From NCBI GenBank assembly GCA_024692805.1, contig JAILMD010000062.1, forward strand, positions 1 to 34,135: a stretch of DNA of 34,135 nt, given 5' to 3'. Of this stretch, positions 32,583 through 34,135 are shown piece by piece (within the stretch, counting starts at the first letter, position 1; each line of letters begins with the position of its first letter). This DNA comes from a bacterium (lineage in GTDB: Bacteria; Bacillota; Clostridia; Christensenellales; UBA1242). Under the pieces are notes generated by a model. That model did not search any database and had not been told where the DNA came from. It saw nothing but the letters and a program-made list of their open reading frames with translations. Both the position numbers and the translations under genes were made by a program.

Positions 32583-32597
32583 GGAAATAATTATAAT
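32583..32597 (+). promoter_or_regulatory. Candidate promoter of spoIIR (sigma-F-like and sigma-A-like -10 overlap)
   Basis: GGAAATAATT (32583-32592) fits the sigma-F -10 consensus GGnRAnAnTW. TATAAT (32592-32597) overlaps its end. No convincing -35 for either factor is seen. In Bacillus spoIIR is a sigma-F gene. Confidence 0.35.
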
Positions 32598-32606
32598 GAG
32601 GTTTTT

Positions 32607-33155
32607 ATGAAAAAGTTTTTAATTGTTTTAGGTTTAATAATTTTTATTGCTAGTTTTTTGTTTATTGCCTTGCCAAAAAATTCAAGCGCAACAGCAATTA
32701 GCAAAGAGGCTTATGTTAGAATTCATATTAGGGCGAATTCAAATTCAAGCGCTGACCAAGAAGTAAAGTATAAGGTTAAAAACGCCGTTGTTGACTTTCT
32801 TACGCCAATAATAAGTGAGTGTTCAACAGTTAGTGAAGCGCATAACGCTATTGCGAAAAATTTACCAAAAATTGATAGCGTTGCCGATAAGGTTTTAAAA
32901 GAAAATGGTTTTTATTATGGCGCGCATTCTAAAATTAATGATGAGTATTTTCCAACGCGCGCCTATGACGATTTAGTTTTAGATGAGGGAATTTATGACG
33001 CCCTAATTGTTGAACTTGGGCAAGGTGTTGGCGATAACTGGTGGTGTGTTGTTTATCCGCCATTATGCTTTATAGGCGCGGAAAACACGGGCACTAACTC
33101 GATAACTTATAAATCAAAGATTGTCGAAATTTTAAAGAATTTGAATATTTTATAA
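32607..33155 (+). CDS. spoIIR: Stage II sporulation protein R
   Basis: This 182-residue protein is the forespore-made signal that crosses into the intermembrane space and triggers SpoIIGA to process pro-sigma-E in the mother cell. An N-terminal hydrophobic segment (about 3-22) serves as export signal. Family hallmarks are VRIHIRANSNSSADQEVK, FPTRAYDDLVLDEGIYDAL and the closing GDNWWCVVYPPLCF. GAGG precedes the ATG. The gene has its own upstream region after the sipL terminator. Confidence 0.96.
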   Translation: MKKFLIVLGLIIFIASFLFIALPKNSSATAISKEAYVRIHIRANSNSSADQEVKYKVKNAVVDFLTPIISECSTVSEAHNAIAKNLPKIDSVADKVLKENGFYYGAHSKINDEYFPTRAYDDLVLDEGIYDALIVELGQGVGDNWWCVVYPPLCFIGAENTGTNSITYKSKIVEILKNLNIL

Positions 33156-33200
33156 TAAAATATAATAAAATATAAGAAAATATTTGAAAATATTTGAAAT
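33151..33200 (+). repeat. Five tandem 10-bp AT-rich units
   Basis: The units read TATAATAAAA, TATAATAAAA, TATAAGAAAA, TATTTGAAAA and TATTTGAAAT. The 10-base period matches one helical turn with A tracts in phase, which favours curved DNA. The array starts on the spoIIR stop codon and ends within the promoter of the Rho-like gene. Confidence 0.85.
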
Positions 33201-33212
33201 TAATGTTAGAAT
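33184..33212 (+). promoter_or_regulatory. Promoter of the Rho-like gene
   Basis: TTGAAA (33184-33189), a 17-base spacer and TAGAAT (33207-33212). The -35 is formed by the fourth unit of the 10-bp array. The leader would be about 15 bases with GAGGAG. Confidence 0.65.
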
Positions 33213-33233
33213 AAACTTAAGAGGAGAATAGGA

Positions 33234-34135
33234 GTGGAATTAGACATAACTAGTCAGGCTAACTTAAACCTTATTAATATTCAAGAGTTAAGAGCGCTTG
33301 GTGCTTCAATTGGCGTTAGGGCTCCTTCAACTCTTAAAAAGCCAGAGCTTATTGAAAAAATTACGGCTATTATAACGGGCAAAACTTTGCCAGAACTTAA
33401 AAAAGATAACCGCGGAAGGCCAAGCAAACAGCGTGACATTTCTAAGTTTCACGAAATGGGGCTTTCTTTTGACAGCATTTATAACCCAGCATTGGGCTCT
33501 GTTGCTAGCCAACATGATGAAAATTCTTATCTTGTTAGCAATGATTTAAACTATTTAACAGGTTTTGCTATTAAAGGTAAAACAGGTTTTAAAATTAAAA
33601 AATTCCCTTATGTTGACAGCGCTGATGACGCTTTTGTTAGCGAGGGTTTAGCTAGAGATTATGGCCTTAAAGATTATGACGAAATAAAATATTTGCTTGT
33701 TAATAAAAATGCTCAAATTAAGGAAGTTTCTAAGATAATAAGCGTTAATGGCCAAGAATTAAGTGAGGCTGAAATAATTTTTAACAGGCTTAATGAAGTT
33801 GAAAATAATGCCGTTGAAAAAGTTGCGATTGATAATAAAACAATTAAGGTTGCAAAGGGCAAGAGAACGCTTGTTTTTGCTAATCCAACTTATGAAACTA
33901 ATGAAAGTGACGCGCTTTGTTTAGCGCTTGCTAAAAAAGACAACAGGCTAGTTATTAACCTTAAAGTTGATAAAGAAAGAGAAACTAACCAAGAATCTGG
34001 TAAAATTGAAGATTACTGCGCGCTTGTTACTGATGATCCTAGAAAGATTGAATATTTAGTTAAAAACGCTATAATTTCGGCTAAAAAGGGCGTAACAGAA
34101 GGCAAGCAGGTTTATTTAGTTATTGATTGGCTTGA
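33234..34135 (+). CDS. Rho-like protein with degenerate ATP site (incomplete at the right edge)
   Basis: An open frame from GTG 33234 (GAGGAG seven bases upstream) runs for 300 codons without a stop and off the window. Residues about 10-48 resemble the Rho N-terminal helical domain (INIQELRALGASIGV, then LKKPELIEKI). R60-G-R-P63 in a basic linker looks like an AT-hook. Residues about 118-175 follow the Rho cold-shock RNA-binding domain, with DDAFVSEGLARDYGLKDYDEI in the place of the EDIYIS...LRNGD segment and VNGQE matching VNGDD. From 209 the frame aligns with the Rho ATPase start, but the P-loop APPKAGKT is replaced by ANPTYETN. Walker B aspartate is kept (YLVID). It is a Rho relative unlikely to hydrolyse ATP in the usual way. 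The C-terminal part is not visible. Confidence 0.8.
   Translation, partial: MELDITSQANLNLINIQELRALGASIGVRAPSTLKKPELIEKITAIITGKTLPELKKDNRGRPSKQRDISKFHEMGLSFDSIYNPALGSVASQHDENSYLVSNDLNYLTGFAIKGKTGFKIKKFPYVDSADDAFVSEGLARDYGLKDYDEIKYLLVNKNAQIKEVSKIISVNGQELSEAEIIFNRLNEVENNAVEKVAIDNKTIKVAKGKRTLVFANPTYETNESDALCLALAKKDNRLVINLKVDKERETNQESGKIEDYCALVTDDPRKIEYLVKNAIISAKKGVTEGKQVYLVIDWL

Noticed and set aside
33122..33128. TGTCGAA (0A box) near the end of spoIIR
   Set aside because: It lies within coding sequence and encodes conserved protein; no promoter context for Spo0A control of the next gene was seen.

Overview
The window is a low-GC stretch from an endospore-forming Firmicute. An uncultured gut member of the Clostridia is my best guess, but no rRNA is present to fix the taxonomy. 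The evidence is spo0A, sipL, spoIIR, spoVG, veg and whiA, strong AGGAGG ribosome sites, canonical TTGACA/TATAAT promoters and U-tailed hairpin terminators. TAA, TAG and TGA all act as stops. The last gene runs off the right edge, and the left edge sits in a perfect inverted repeat, so this may be a whole assembly contig. I see no rRNA, tRNA, transposase, integrase, CRISPR array or riboswitch, and no gene-free stretch above about 210 bases.

Layout. 1-2400: a four-helix membrane protein resembling the Kiwa defence subunit KwaA (partner, if any, off the edge), rubrerythrin and a PflX-type radical SAM protein, all on the minus strand. 2388-4050: rlmD with a small acidic protein. 4061-5697: a two-gene minimal SUF (SMS-type) Fe-S assembly operon. 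5826-9000: tyrS, spoVG and a novel HExxH protein. 9041-14774: murC, rpmE, prmC-prfA and uvrC, with a nested inverted-repeat element between prfA and uvrC. 14818-17319: a secreted beta-rich protein and a membrane-anchored solute-binding-like protein. 17370-23542: murB, a PHP phosphoesterase, whiA and dnaE, overlapping or nearly so. 23576-26131 (minus): an NMT1/SsuA-type ABC transporter. 26269-29067: a small membrane protein and valS. 29274 to the end: a sporulation neighbourhood with spo0A (Spo0A boxes upstream), a double zinc-ribbon acidic protein, veg, sipL, spoIIR and an incomplete Rho-like gene.

How the genes fit together. Most of the window is housekeeping (translation, envelope, repair, replication). 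The right end holds the sporulation master regulator, an engulfment/coat morphogenesis factor (SipL) and the SpoIIR signal that activates sigma-E. Its promoters look sporulation-specific in places: a perfect 0A box before spo0A, a sigma-E-like promoter before sipL and a sigma-F-like -10 before spoIIR.

Points of most interest: (1) a Rho-like protein that keeps the Rho fold order but has lost its Walker A motif and carries an AT-hook-like sequence; (2) a group of genes that start transcription units with a -10 box about 5-9 nt before an ATG and no ribosome site, suggesting leaderless mRNAs; (3) the KwaA-like protein at the contig edge; (4) an unassigned HExxH...EAD metalloprotease-like protein; (5) the duplicated zinc-ribbon protein with a very long acidic tail; (6) the 127-bp nested inverted repeat after prfA.
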